Origin: Carettochelys insculpta
Taxonomy: Eukaryota; Chordata; Testudines; Carettochelyidae
NCBI RefSeq assembly: GCF_033958435.1
Contig: NC_134161.1
Location: 7,564,001 to 7,628,000, forward strand
Direction: 5' to 3'
DNA length: 64,000 nucleotides
The translations under genes and the position numbers were made by a program. Positions 44,045 through 54,365 of this stretch are shown one piece after another. Each line of letters opens with the position of its first letter. Within the stretch, counting starts at the first letter, position 1. Under the pieces are notes generated by a model that ran no database searches, was not told the DNA's origin, and saw only the letters and a list, made by a program, of their open reading frames with translations.

Positions 44045-44240
44045 CAATATAAGAATGGCTGTACTGGCCCAGACCAAAGGTTTGTCTAGGCCAGTATCTT
44101 GTCTTGTGACAGTGGCCAATGCCAGGTGCCTCAGAGGGAGTGAACAGAACAGTGATCCCTCTCCTGTCACCCATTTCCAGCTTCCAGGACATTTGCCAAC
44201 CCATCTTGCCAAATAGCCATTGCTATGTCCTTCTGAGCTG
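44045..44240 (-). mobile_element. CR1 (L3-like) 3' end fragment
   Basis: 'ATAAGAATGGCTGTACTGGC', 'CCAGACCAAAGG', 'GACAGTGGCCAATGCCAGGT', 'GCCTCAGAGGGAGTGAACAG', 'CTCTCCTGTCACCCATTTCC' and 'AGCCATTGCTATGTCC' (quoted in pieces). This is the same 3' UTR as the element at 20797, on the minus strand and without its coding part. Confidence 0.8.
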
Positions 44241-45190
44241 GAACTTATGAGGGAGTTTGCGTGGTGCCTTTTATCGCAGCCCGAGGCAATGCCTGCACAG
44301 GGCTGCGGGGCAGGCGTGAGTCTGTCCTAGCAGGCTGTGCGTTTTTACAGGTGGGTGGGGAAGCAGCATTTCCAGGACTCCCGAAGAAGGCAAAGTTGCA
44401 GGTAAGGGACTTTTCTTGCTCACCCAAGGTCAAACACTTGCACCTCTCTTGCTGGCTAGCAGCAGGGACACAAAATGCCACAAAGGGCTGCTTTCCAGCA
44501 CCACCCTGCAGGAATGTGCTTACCGACCTACGGTGCTCAGGCATATTCCTGCCCTGAAGAGACTGTGAGGGAGAAAGTAAAATATAGATTTTTGCAGAGC
44601 TGCCACAATTATAGCAAATTATAGCTCATGCCCACACCTTGGCTATGGATGCATACTTATGAGGCATGTACGGCATTTTTGGACCGGGAGACGTGTGTGT
44701 GGAGAATAATAGCACTGTTTTAGCAACAGCATTAGAATAGCAATAGGAGCAGCAGCCACGTGGTATGGCCACTCAGGCCAGCCCGCTTTGTTTCTGATGG
44801 AATAATCCACTGCAGTACAGTTAGAGGTACTCACCTAGGACACCCATTGGGCCCAGTAACTATGTGAGGTCACATGCTGTATTTATAAGCTAAGCAGAGT
44901 TTGCTCAGTCCCTAGAGGGGAAGCTGCTCCAGGAAACAGTGGGTGCTGCAGAGAAGGTGCCTAGTGATTCAGTGTCTGCTCCTGGGTGCTGGTGCGCTGC
45001 TGAAAGGGTAAAACCCCATTGTTCTGCCAACTTTGTTGTCCTTTCAGTAGGAGTAATTGCATACTGCTTCTGAATTATCCACCACTTCCCATTACAGCTG
45101 CCATTCTCCTTCATGTCCCAGCCTCGCTTTTTACAGACTTGTTAGGGCCTTGTATGGGACTGGAAGTGGTCCAGTGATGGGAGAAGCAAT
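44241..45190. other. Non-coding stretch
   Basis: No exon or transposon is recognised. 44260-44550 has frames open on both strands without domains. Confidence 0.4.
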
Positions 45191-45272
45191 TACTACAGTG
45201 TGAATGCAGGGGTCTAGACTGGATGACCTCTCGGATACCCTTCCAGTCCTACGCTTCTATGATTCTACATGT
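45191..45272 (+). mobile_element. CR1 LINE extreme 3' end
   Basis: 'GGGGTCTAGACTGGATGACC', 'TCTCGGATACCCTTCCAGTC', 'CTACGCTTCTATGATTCTAC' is the last 80 bases of CR1, with the ATTCTATG-type tail, in plus orientation. Confidence 0.75.
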
Positions 45273-45449
45273 TAACCATTGCTTGAAAAGCATAGGCTAC
45301 TGCCCCTGAAGCTGACAGTCCTGATAGAATTATAGGGACTGTGACACACAGCTGAGCTGTTCTGATCCCATCCAACAGAGAGCAGAGGTCAATGCATTTC
45401 ATGGTAAAGCTGTAAGGTGCTTTATTTAACTTCAGGGGCTTAAATTAAG

Positions 45450-45540
45450 TTGAGCGCTCAAGTCTGGCACCTTTGAACCTGGCCGATGCCAGATGAGAGA
45501 ATTTGCTGGACTCTGGGAAGTCTTACTGGTGACGCAGCCT
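45450..45540. mobile_element. Tigger/pogo-like fragment
   Basis: 'AAGTCTGGCACCTTTGAACC', 'GATGCCAGATGAGAGAATTT' and 'GCTGGACTCTGGGAAGTC' match the left part of the elements at 15283 and 25437. Confidence 0.5.
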
Positions 45541-45833
45541 GCCTTCTGTGAGTACCTGGGCAAGATGAACGAAACTGTTGCCTAGAGCAGAGTGTGGTTT
45601 TAGAGTACCCTCCAGGTATCAGTGTAACTTCCCTCCGCTGTCAGCCTCAAACCCCACTTGGTCTCCAGCATGTCAATAGTGTTAAATATAAAAAGGTGCT
45701 TTAAATGTCTAAGGGGTGGGGGGTCACACTCAGAAGCTTGCTCTGTGAAGGGGATCACCATAGAAAAGTTTGGGCATCTCGGTTTTACCTGAAGAGTTGA
45801 TTTTAAGATAGAAGGTCCATTGTATAAATGCCC

Positions 45834-45985
45834 CTGTTATTTCTTGCAAAATAAAACAGCAGTCATGTAGCACTTTAAAGCTCGTCACCCAATAAATCAT
45901 CTTGTTAGTCTTTAAAGAGCTACATGACTGCTGTTTTGTTTTGTTAGCATACAGACTAACACAGCTACCTCTCTGTTATTTCTTG
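45834..45985 (+). mobile_element. SINE-like retroposon of the hairpin family with perfect 13-bp target duplication
   Basis: The element at 45847-45972 lies between identical CTGTTATTTCTTG copies (45834-45846 and 45973-45985). The right end ACAGACTAACACAGCTACCTCT is the family's conserved terminus (split here by a space: ACAGACTAACAC AGCTACCTCT). The left end is truncated at CAAAATAAAACAGCAG. A short inverted pair survives: 'GCAGTCATGTAGCACTTTAAAG' against 'CTTTAAAGAGCTACATGACTGC' (in pieces). The orientation is opposite to 8335 and 28911, yet the same terminus is the intact one, which fixes the transcript's 3' end. Confidence 0.85.
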
Positions 45986-47194
45986 TCCACCAGGTACCCA
46001 TCTGTCTCCCCCTTCCAATCCTGCATGGTCGACAGATCCTCCCGCATCAGCTGTCTCCTCTTCTTTCCTTTTCTGAATTGTTTCTTATCTGGGTCAGGCA
46101 CAAAGCACTCCTCTTCTGGCATGCTCTGGGGCACCTTGCTCTCCCTAAAACGGGAGCCCTCTCTGTGACTGCAAACCACCAATCAGCTTCCGCAGATATA
46201 GAATTCTATCTCTGTCCCCTCTGTCCACCAGGAATCTGCAGGGAGAGAGAAAGAGACCTCTACTGGATAATGAGCCCAGTGCAAGCAAAGGTATCCAGTT
46301 CTACATGGCAAAGAGGGAAGATGCAATAGCGTCGTGAAAGCTGGGCGCATATTTCATTTGCCTGATAAATAGATTGTTAGCTGCAGTACATTGAACAGTG
46401 GATTAGATCTCTGCCTTCTTCCGGGGCATTGTGGAAAACTTTCTTCCAATTCCAATCAACTCATCTCCATGAAGTTAAAGTGAAATCAGCGGGTTTGAAA
46501 GCAATGAAATAGCCCAGGGTGAGGGTGGTTTGCCTACACTGGTCAGTGTGGAGTTATTTTATCCATGCTGCAGCTCATTTTCAAATAGATCATCTCCTCT
46601 GTTTCTGCTTTAAATGACATGTGACACTGGGTTGTTTCACAATAACTCAGAATTAAACTAATTCCAGTTTATCTGGTTTACTTGGTCTGTGGAGAAATGG
46701 GTCCAGGTTAATCACTCTGCACCCAGCAGTTTAGTATCGGTTTGGCTGGTGAACAGCTGGTATGTAGATTGTAGCTGCCTTAGTTTCTCTGTACTACAGC
46801 TCTGGCAGTGTGGGGAGTTACTATGCAGCTCGGCTTGTGTAGAAACAGCAATAGCAAATATTGACTGTTATGCATTAGAGTCCATTGGCTGCATCAGGAA
46901 TGATGCTGTGTGAGGTTGGGACAGTTTCTTCGAGCCTCTCAGAAAGATGCTGGCTAAAGGAGACATACCAAGTGCAACCAGCCTCTCCTTCCCTCCCGAG
47001 CCCTCTCATGAGGCAAGTCCACAGACTCCTCCTCACTGTCCGAGCTCGCCGTGCCTTTTCTGTCTGTGGCCTCTCACTTTCTAACAGCCAAAGCCCCCAG
47101 AAGCATGAACTCAGCCCTGCTCACAGGGACCTACCACTCAGGAAACTTCTGATGACACAGGGCTCTTTCATCTAACAGAGAAAGGAAGAGCAAG
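45986..47194. other. Unique non-coding sequence
   Basis: No exon or clear repeat. 46520-46690 has a 'GCCTACACTGGTCAGTGTGG' dyad that might be the worn end of a MITE; no partner was found. Confidence 0.35.
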
Positions 47195-47310
47195 ATGCAA
47201 GGTCCATCCCTTGTCACCCATTTGCAGCTTCTGGCAAACAGAGGCCAGGAACGCCACTGCTGTACCTATCCTCTGTGAATTGATCTATCTGTTTCTGGAC
47301 AGCAGCACAC
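47195..47310 (-). mobile_element. CR1 (L3-like) 3' fragment
   Basis: 'GGTCCATCCCTTGTCACCCA', 'TTTGCAGCTTCTGGCAAACA', 'GAGGCCAGGAACGCCACTGC' matches the 3' UTR portion seen at 44150-44200, minus orientation. Confidence 0.65.
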
Positions 47311-47920
47311 TGAGAATCCCAGGGCACTCATCAGCATGCCTATTAGTGCAGCTGAAAGGGTATGACACAAACCTCACAAATCCCAGGATTAGCATCAGTA
47401 GCTAAATGTTTGTACAGTGCTTTGGAAAGCAGAGAATGCCCTCTTCAAGCACTTTTGCAGTATTGTTATCAGCCCTCAAAGGCCTCTCTGGCCGGAGTTC
47501 AAGCTGCATCCATGCACAGGGATGTCTTTTGAACCATCTGGAAACCTTCTGCCAAAACTTTATGTGACCTTTTCTGGATGCCAAGGAACATTCTGATGTC
47601 TCTGTGCTTTGGGGGATGTAAGGCTCTGCCCACACTTGCTGAGACCGTTCACATGAGGTAAAGCAAAGGATCACTACTTACGGGACCACTAGTCCCCTTC
47701 CAGGAGAAGTGCCTGGCCTCATCCGCCCGCTTGCTCACTAAGCACGTTCTCACTGCGACTTGACTCATGGGGAAAGCTCATCCTGAATCCATTCCAGCCC
47801 CCACAAATTGACCCACAGGGCTGTGCTCTTACAATACTAATTCTGGTCCTCTTGGGATCACTTAAAATACACTTGACCATGCTCCCGAGTTGCTAGCCCC
47901 AGTCAGGCGAAGGGGACACT
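47311..47920. other. Non-coding stretch
   Basis: No exon or repeat is recognised. Confidence 0.35.
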
Positions 47921-48065
47921 GAACTTGTAACTGGGAAACTCCTTAATTCTGTCACTCTGTGAGCTGAGGCAAGTTGCTTCCCGTCCCCATGCGTCAGTTT
48001 TACAGGCTGTATGGTATACAGGCTATGATTTAAAGAGCTTTGAGATCTTTGGCGAGAGGGGAAGC
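47921..48065 (+). repeat. MIR-like SINE
   Basis: 'TTCTGTCACTCTGTGAGCTG', 'AGGCAAGTTGCTTCCCG', 'CATGCGTCAGTTTTACAGG' and 'AAAGAGCTTTGAGATCTTTG' are MIR body and 3' phrases in order. Confidence 0.55.
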
Positions 48066-48354
48066 TACGTGTTTAGCTGGGTTTGAAAAAGGATGGGACA
48101 TTTCTATAGCAAATGAGAACATCTGGAGTTGCATGAGATGGAACTGTAGTTGTTGAAAGGTAGCTTGTAAAGGTTATATCCCCTCCTGGTTTTGAGAGTC
48201 TCAGCCAACCTCTGTGGGAGCAATAGAGGAAATTTCTTCCTGTCTACATGCAAGTCCCTCATAGCCAAAGTACCTGAGCACCTCTTAGTCATTAACAGAT
48301 TTGCTCTCGTGATATGCCCCGTAGGAAAGGGAAAAGTTATCTCCCATTTTTACC

Positions 48355-48470
48355 TGCAGGGAGCTGAGAACAGTGTAGATGAAGTGACTTGGTCAAGATC
48401 ACAGAGGCAGTCTGTGGCAGAGTGATGACTCAAAGCCTGGTCTCCCCAGTTCCAGGCTTAACCTTCTAAA
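48355..48470 (+). repeat. MIR-like SINE fragment
   Basis: 'GAAGTGACTTGGTCAAGATC', 'ACAGAGGCAGTCTGTGGCAG', 'AGTGATGACTCAAAGCC' resembles the MIR centre and the reverse-side tRNA-like phrase. Confidence 0.5.
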
Positions 48471-48760
48471 ATGATCCTTTCTCCCCTCAGGCAGCTTATT
48501 GGACTCATTGCCAGTTTCAGTGGTGGGGGTTGCACCTTCTTCTATGGAGCTGGCAGACACAGGAAACCAGATACATAGAACTGCTGGTTTGATCCAGTCT
48601 GGTGTTTCCAATGTTCTTACACAACTTACTGGGCACTTTTCATTATTCTGTTGTTGTTGCCTCCTGTATGAGACTGTCCTGCTGCTCCTGATGCCAGCTT
48701 GCTGTCTTTCTTTCTCTGCTCTTCATCTGTGCCACCTTTGGACATACACAGCATGGCCAC

Positions 48761-48938
48761 CAGTGTTCCCTGTAAGCTGGGTGCTTGGGCGGCTGCCCAG
48801 GTGAGATTCAGGTGCTGCCCAGCTGATTAGCAGAGTGCTGGCAGCGTGTGTTTCTATGGTGGTGCATATCGGTGTGCAACCTGAAGCATATAACAAAATT
48901 TATTTCACTCATGGGTAGAAAATTTAGAGGGAACACTG
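48761..48938. mobile_element. hAT-like MITE, 178 bp
   Basis: It starts CAGTGTTCCCTGTAAGCTGG and ends AATTTAGAGGGAACACTG, matching inverted termini. The interior has 'GTGCTTGGGCGGCTGCCCAG', 'GTGCTGCCCAGCTGATTAGC', 'GGTGGTGCATATC' and 'TAACAAAATTTATTTC'. The flanks ATGGCCAC and AGGACACC do not make a convincing 8-bp duplication. Best-preserved member of the family here. Confidence 0.8.
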
Positions 48939-50660
48939 AGGACACCTTCTTCTTCCACAGCTCTTGCAAGTTTGCCACCTGGGTTGGAAGCAGGTTTAAA
49001 GGCAGAGTTTGCCCATGTGTTGCCAACACCCTGCGCCATTTAAAACCAGTGCCTGCTGCCAGACTGGAGTTAAAATCCACCTCCTGTTTCACTTCCCATG
49101 ACTGCAGCAGCAGCATGAGAGGCAAGGGATGAACCTTGAGCCTTGGAGACGTTTTGCCATTAAGTGGTGTAATTTAGTCTCAGCTCAGTGTTTTGATTTT
49201 GCCCAGCTGAGTCTATGTGCATTTAGATTAATCCTGTTAGCTGGCAGAAGCGGGGCTGCCTGCCGTTTATCAAGTGTGCTTGTGTGATTTCTTATCTGAT
49301 GTGCAGCCGCAATGGAGAAAGAAGCGAGGCAGGAAAGTCTATCTCTAGAGAGGCCATCCTAGACACCCCACGCTTGGAAACTGGAGGAAGGGGTAGAGGG
49401 CTTCTTGCTTTTTGTTGTATTCAATGAGATTATCTGACGTGCAAAGAAGAGGGTGTGCTCCTCAGATACATCCAAGCCCATCTGGGTTTAATGGCTTTTT
49501 TCATGATCTTTGCACAATAATTCATTGGCTGATGTGTGTTTTTATCACTGCATTCTACTGGCTGGAATTGGAATGTGTCTGCTGTTCGACATAGTCTCAT
49601 ACAGCTAACAGTAAATGAAGATTCTCCTTTAACACAAGGGATAGAGTATTTTTTAAACAGGAAGGTCTGAGCTCTTTTCCACCTGCACTGCTAATTTCTG
49701 AGTTGCCACGCTACTCAGCAGATTCATTAGTCATTGTGATAGGATAGATCTGTCTTTTCAGGCGTCTTTCCTTCTGAGGAACTTTATCCCAGATTTATAG
49801 GGATACGGTCCCAGTTTCTAAATCTGGGATAATGGGGAGGGAAATGGGTTTCTGTTTCGATCGTAGAAAGTGATATGAAAGTGCTCAGTCTGATTCAGTC
49901 AATGTGAGTTTCGGCTGAGTCAGGACTTCAGGTCAAAGCTGTACCCTCTACCCTTTTTAAAATAATGCATATGGAGTCAGTGGGACTTCTTGCCACTAGA
50001 GGTCATTGAGCAAGAAGCTAAGCAGGTCTGTAGTTAAAGAAGGCAGAAGACCTTGGTACAGCCTGACCCTGAGACAGAGCTAAGGGTAATAGCAGGGTTT
50101 CAGGATATTCTTCCACTGCTCCACGCCTGGTCCAACCTTATGGGGAGCTGACAAATCAGGAACATCCAGTTCCCATTCTGCTGCCATTAGAACTGGCTGA
50201 ATATTTACTCTGACACTGTTTCAATCAGAAAATGGCTCCTTTTAACCCAAATGGATTTTTTTTAAATTGTTGAAATTTTTCATTGGATCTTTTTCCCATC
50301 CCAATTTGGGGGCTTTCAAACCACAAGGTGCTTTTGGTGTTTGATAAAACTGGCAAACCTTCACAAAATAAATGGACTGCCTGGAGAATGCTTCCTACAA
50401 CCCAACTAGCATTGCTTCCTACAGTCCTTCTTGACATACGTGTGCTGGTTAATGGATCCCCACTTTTGCAACAGAGAATTTATACTGAATTCTGCCAGGA
50501 GCACCCCAGTGTCCTCGCTCCTCACCTCACCATCTCTGACCTGGTGCAGTTCTCATTTTGATCAACAGTTGGACTTTTCGCCAGGACGATATTGCTAATG
50601 TAAATATGCTGCTCATGACGTATAAGGAGGGATGAAGCCAATTCATCAAGACATGCTCCT
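48939..50660. other. Unique non-coding sequence with degenerate T-rich repeat
   Basis: 49610-49730 may be a very worn MIR head. 50195-50300 carries 'TTTTTTTTAAATTGTTGAAA' and 'TTTTTCATTGGATCTTTTTCC' (in pieces), akin to the A/T-rich patches at 3290 and 30890. No exon. Confidence 0.35.
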
Positions 50661-50661
50661 G

Positions 50662-50760
50662 AGCTTCTGACAAAGTGGGTCTTTGCCCACAAAAGCTTAT
50701 GCTCATACATTTCTGTTCGTCTATAAGTTGCCACAGGGCCCCTCGTAGCTTCTGTTGTGT
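50662..50760 (+). mobile_element. Half copy of hairpin-family retroposon
   Basis: 'AAAGTGGGTCTTTGCCCACA', 'AAAGCTTATGCTCATACATT', 'TCTGTTCGTCTATAAGTTGC' and 'CACAGGGCC' form one arm of the palindrome. The opposite arm and the terminal block are missing or decayed. No duplication is seen. Confidence 0.6.
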
Positions 50761-51089
50761 GCGTCATTAGAAACATCAGGCATGACATCCCACAGGAGAG
50801 GAAACTGCAGTCTTTCTACACCCTGGCATTCACTGGCATAGGGCCAGCTGCTCACCCGCTGACTTGCAAATATGTTAGACCTTGTGAAAGGGGCGCTCTA
50901 AACTATGGAGCAATTTGTGGAGGGCACCCTGAATCAGGAATGCAAGTCAGAGCCATATCTTCTACTTTTCCCGTAATGCAGAATGAGCCAGTGGTACTCC
51001 TTGCAGCTGGATATTGTTGAGACCAAGAGTCTAGTGCTTTTCAAGATGGGATTAGACATTTACCAAAGATGATGAGAACACTCGGTTAG

Positions 51090-51166
51090 CGTGGCAAGAT
51101 GGTCTGGTGGCTAAGGTACTAGCTGACAGCTTGGGTTCAAATCCCCCTGCTTTGCCACAGTCTTCT
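51090..51166 (+). repeat. tRNA-like SINE head with near-complete acceptor pairing
   Basis: The stretch opens GGCAAGATGGTCTGGTGGCT (A box TGGTCTGGTGG), has B box GGGTTCAAATCCCC about 35 bases on, and closes CTTTGCCA. The outer GGCAAG can pair with CTTTGCC at six of seven positions, counting one G-T. It corresponds to the 5' tRNA head of MIR-type amniote SINEs. The T-stem is imperfect and the rest of the MIR body is replaced by the array that follows, so I do not call a functional tRNA. Confidence 0.55.
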
Positions 51167-51530
51167 AGCCTCCCTCCACTTTAACCATGAGACTCTCACC
51201 CCCTCTGGAGGGAGGTTAGAGTCCAGGATTCCTGGCTCCAGCCCTCTGAGCTAACCACTAGGACAGACTATCCAGGGTTATAAAACCCAGGAGAGCAAGC
51301 TCCCAGCCTCTCTCCATGAGACTCCCCTCCTGAGTGGGAATGGAACCCAAGAGCCCTGCTGCCCAGCCTCCCTGTGGGGGAAGAACCCAAGAGTCTTGCC
51401 TCCCAGGCACCCTGCTTTAACCACTAAGCTAGATCTCCACCCTCCTCCCAGGGCTAAGGTAGAACCCAGAAGTCTTGGCTCCCAGTCCCTCCTACTCTAA
51501 CCATTAGGAGACTGACCTAGAGGCATGCAC
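51167..51530 (-). repeat. Array of tRNA-like units
   Basis: On the minus strand, five B-box-like motifs occur within about 270 bases: GGGTTCTACC (about 51465), GGGTTCTTCC (about 51383), GGGTTCCATTCC (about 51342), GGGTTTTATAACCC (about 51280) and GGACTCTAACC (about 51215). Several are preceded by A-box-like segments such as TAATGGTTAGAGTAGG, TTAGTGGTTAAAGCAGG and TAGTGGTTAGCTCAG. Between them runs a 'GGGAGCCAAGACTTCTGG'-type spacer. This looks like a degenerate tandem of a tRNA-derived monomer. Two similar units lie in plus orientation at 53990-54140. Confidence 0.6.
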
Positions 51531-53758
51531 TGGTCTCCTCCAGTTTGGCATCTCTTTTGTCCTTTTATGCTGTCTGTTCCCTGCTGCATTTGAATTTGGA
51601 ATTTTCATAGGCACTGATTATTGTGGAACAGAATCCATCTCCTATCCATTTGGAAAAACCGATTCATGCAAACTCTTCGCTCAAGACTTTTTTGATTTTT
51701 TTTTTATTATTTTTAATAAAATCACAAGTCATCAAAGAAAATGAACCTTGTTCAGTGGTATTCAGGCCTCAATGACTAGGCTGAGATGGCATCTGATAAA
51801 TGAGAGGTAGAAAGAGTCACAGGAAATTTGCTTCTGTTTCTTGGAGGCACATGACTGAACGAGGTTAATAATCTGATTCATTAGTTTATATCTGTGTGAA
51901 CAAATGTGAATCTTGAGTCAGCAATGCATATCTTTCCACCTGGAAGTTACCACTTCAAGCCCAGCTCAGACTGCCAGCCAGCCAGCCTGCACAAGCCCTC
52001 AGTGATTGGGATGAAATGAATTTGGTTAGATAGTGCCTCATACCCAGTGTCCATTTTTGTTTGTTTTTTATTAAATCAAATTGATTTTCAGTACCTGGCC
52101 CCCTCCTTGGTCACCAGGAGGGGTCAGGGTACCACGTCATTTCTGGAGGTGGGGGCCTCCTTGCAGGAATGACACGTGCCCTATTCTGTAGCTGACAAAT
52201 CACTGTCTAGGGCAGTCTGTTGCCAGCAGTAAATGGAAATGGATTTCACCATATGTTACCATCATGGGTACATCCTTGTTCTTCTGACTCTCCCTATCCA
52301 ATGGGATGTATCCCTCCTCTCCAAAGACAGGCCGTGATAGAGCTTAACCCTTGCTTCTGGCTAAAGGAGGGACCCACCACTGCCTTCCCTGAGGACAGGG
52401 ACCTGCTGGGCAGTAGGGCTGGGACAGCTGTGGGGATGGTTAGAGAAGTCTAAGGGAGCTAGATACATTCACTGAAGGCTATGAGGCAGGCACTTAACTC
52501 CCTTAGGTATCTCCAAAGACTGCATTCCTGCATCCCTCCTAGCATGTTCAAAGGCGAGTTTGCAGGTGGAAGCTGGGATGAAGATCAGGATCCCTAGAGC
52601 CAGTGGGAAGGAAGTAGGCAGCTTCCTCTTCAGAACTTGCCTGGTGGAAAGGGCCATCCTTGGGCACAAGCTGAGAGGCCCTGTTTCATGAGGGTTACAT
52701 TCACCCTCCTGGCTTGCAATAAAAGCTCAGTGCAGAGATTTAAGTGCCCCTTGGCGTGGTCTGAACTAGCACAATTCTGTACCAGTGCACCATAGCACTG
52801 GAGAGGAAGACGTAATGGACTGCTGCAAAGCCATGTGTGCATTGGCCCTGCTTACCCCCCAGTAACTGTAGCTAGTAGTGCATCTCCACTTGGGATTTTC
52901 ACAGTGCAGCTAACAGTTAGCATCAGCACGAACTTCAGAGGGGTTAAATCCCCTCCTGCTTCTTTGAGAGAGTGGGGGCTGAACAGTAATGAAAGCCAGA
53001 GACTTTTTAAGCAGCAGAGAGGTGGCTAGAACCCTGCGTGTGAGATCACTGGAGCAGGACACGCCAGACTTTATACACGTAAGTAACCCAAATCACATCC
53101 TTCCTGCTTGGAGCCCCAGGAAAACAATGCTGCAGAGTTTCTCTCGCTAATGCATGCAGCAACGCTCCAGCAGCACATCCTTCACTGCACAGGAGCCCAA
53201 CTGCAGGCTTCTGAGCTGCAAAACTGTGGCACTAACGTCTTCTCAGCCAGTTCTCTGCAGGTACTGTCATGCCTGCAGCACCCACCATATTAGCCAGTTA
53301 TGTATCTCAGCAGGGACAGCCGCTGATGTATTTTAATTAGCAAGAGAGTGCATTACATCAGGCTGCAAGAGCTACCGACTCCTTCATGAAGGCCTGGGAA
53401 AATGGAAAGACTAGCATTTTTAATTTACGGTTCAGTTAGATAATGCCCATTGATGCATGAAGATTACAGTGTGGATATTAATCCTGCAGGATTTGCACTA
53501 GGAGAATACCAGTGGAATCCGTAACTAGGTGGGAGAATACAGAGCCAGGGAGCGATCGTCCTCTGGAGGTCCCCAGAGGCAAGAGAGAATCAGGAATGAA
53601 GCTTTTCCAGGAAGGATGCTCCAGGTCAGGACACACACATACAGGCCTGTGGTCTTCAGAGGTTGCTCTCGAGATCCCTCCTGGCCTCAGGCACTAGTTG
53701 AAAGAAACCGCATAATTGAAAATAGAGGGTATGTCTAGATGTGGCAAAGAAGACTCAG
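51531..53758. other. Unique non-coding sequence
   Basis: T-rich at 51685-51715. No exon. 53325-53500 ('TTTTAATTAGCAAGAGAG', 'TAATGCCCATTGATGCATG', 'GATATTAATCCTGCAGG') is a candidate conserved non-coding element. 53725-53758 may be a worn GTCTA-type MITE end. Confidence 0.4.
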
Positions 53759-53967
53759 AAGTCTTCAGTGAACAAAAAAGCAGTCGTGTGGCGCTTTGAA
53801 GAGTAATAAAATAATTTGCTAGGTAGGTGATTATCTGAAGAAGTGGATCTATCCCATAAAATTCGTCGCCTAATAAATTCTATTGTTAGTCTTTAAAGTG
53901 ATACAGGACTGCTTTTTTGTTCTGTGAAGTTACAGACTAACACGGATATCTCTCTAAGTCTACACTG
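53759..53967 (+). mobile_element. SINE-like retroposon of the hairpin family with 12-bp target duplication
   Basis: The element at 53771-53955 lies between AAGTCTTCAGTG (53759-53770) and AAGTCTACACTG (53956-53967), identical at 10 of 12. The right end TTACAGACTAACACGGATAT CTCTCT is the conserved terminus; the left is truncated at AACAAAAAAGCAGTCGTG. Arms 'AAAAAGCAGTCGTGTGGCGC' and 'TACAGGACTGCTTTTTTG' are inverted, with a diverged centre ('ATCTGAAGAAGTGGATC', 'CATAAAATTCGTCGCC'). Confidence 0.8.
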
Positions 53968-53989
53968 CTCTCTCCTCACTCAGAGAGGA

Positions 53990-54145
53990 GGGTTTGAGTT
54001 AGATGTTAAAATAGTGGGGCTAGGAAACACGATTCCTGGATTCCGCTCCCAGCTGGGAGAAGACTGTGATTTTTTTGGTTAGAACAAAGGGAAATGGAAG
54101 ACCAGATTCTTGGGTTCTATCTCCCAAACTGGGGAGGGGATTGTT
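53990..54145 (+). repeat. Two tRNA-like units
   Basis: Units with 'GTTAAAATAGTGGGGCTAGG' plus 'GATTCCTGGATTCCGCTCCC', then 'TTGGTTAGAACAAAGG' plus 'GATTCTTGGGTTCTATCTCC', resemble the monomers at 51167-51530 in plus orientation. Confidence 0.5.
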
Positions 54146-54182
54146 GATCTAGCAGCTGCAGTAAGCAGACAGGACTCATCCT

Positions 54183-54365
54183 AATGGGACCAGTATTCCC
54201 TGTAAGCTGAGAACTTGGGCAGCTGCCCAGCTGATTAACAGAAAGCCCACAGTATCCCAAACTGGCAGCTTGTGTTTCTACTGGTGGTGCACCTCTCCAT
54301 GACACACATAACAAAATTTATTCTGCACATGGATGGAAAAAATTAGAGGGCACCCTAAATCAGAC
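54183..54365. mobile_element. hAT-like MITE, 167 bp, with imperfect 8-bp target duplication
   Basis: The element at 54191-54357 starts CAGTATTCCCTGTAAGCTGA and its inverted right end reads TAGGGTGCCCTCTAATTTTT. Flanks AATGGGAC (54183-54190) and AATCAGAC (54358-54365) match at 6 of 8. It shares 'TTTCTACTGGTGGTGCACC' and 'AACAAAATTTATTCTGCAC' with its sister copies. Confidence 0.75.

Noticed and set aside
51090..51166. Functional tRNA gene
   Set aside because: Only three of five T-stem pairs form, there is no clear anticodon arm, and it fits the 5' head of a MIR-type SINE.
51167..51530. CRISPR array
   Set aside because: Units are diverged, tRNA-like and irregularly spaced, and the window is a vertebrate genome.
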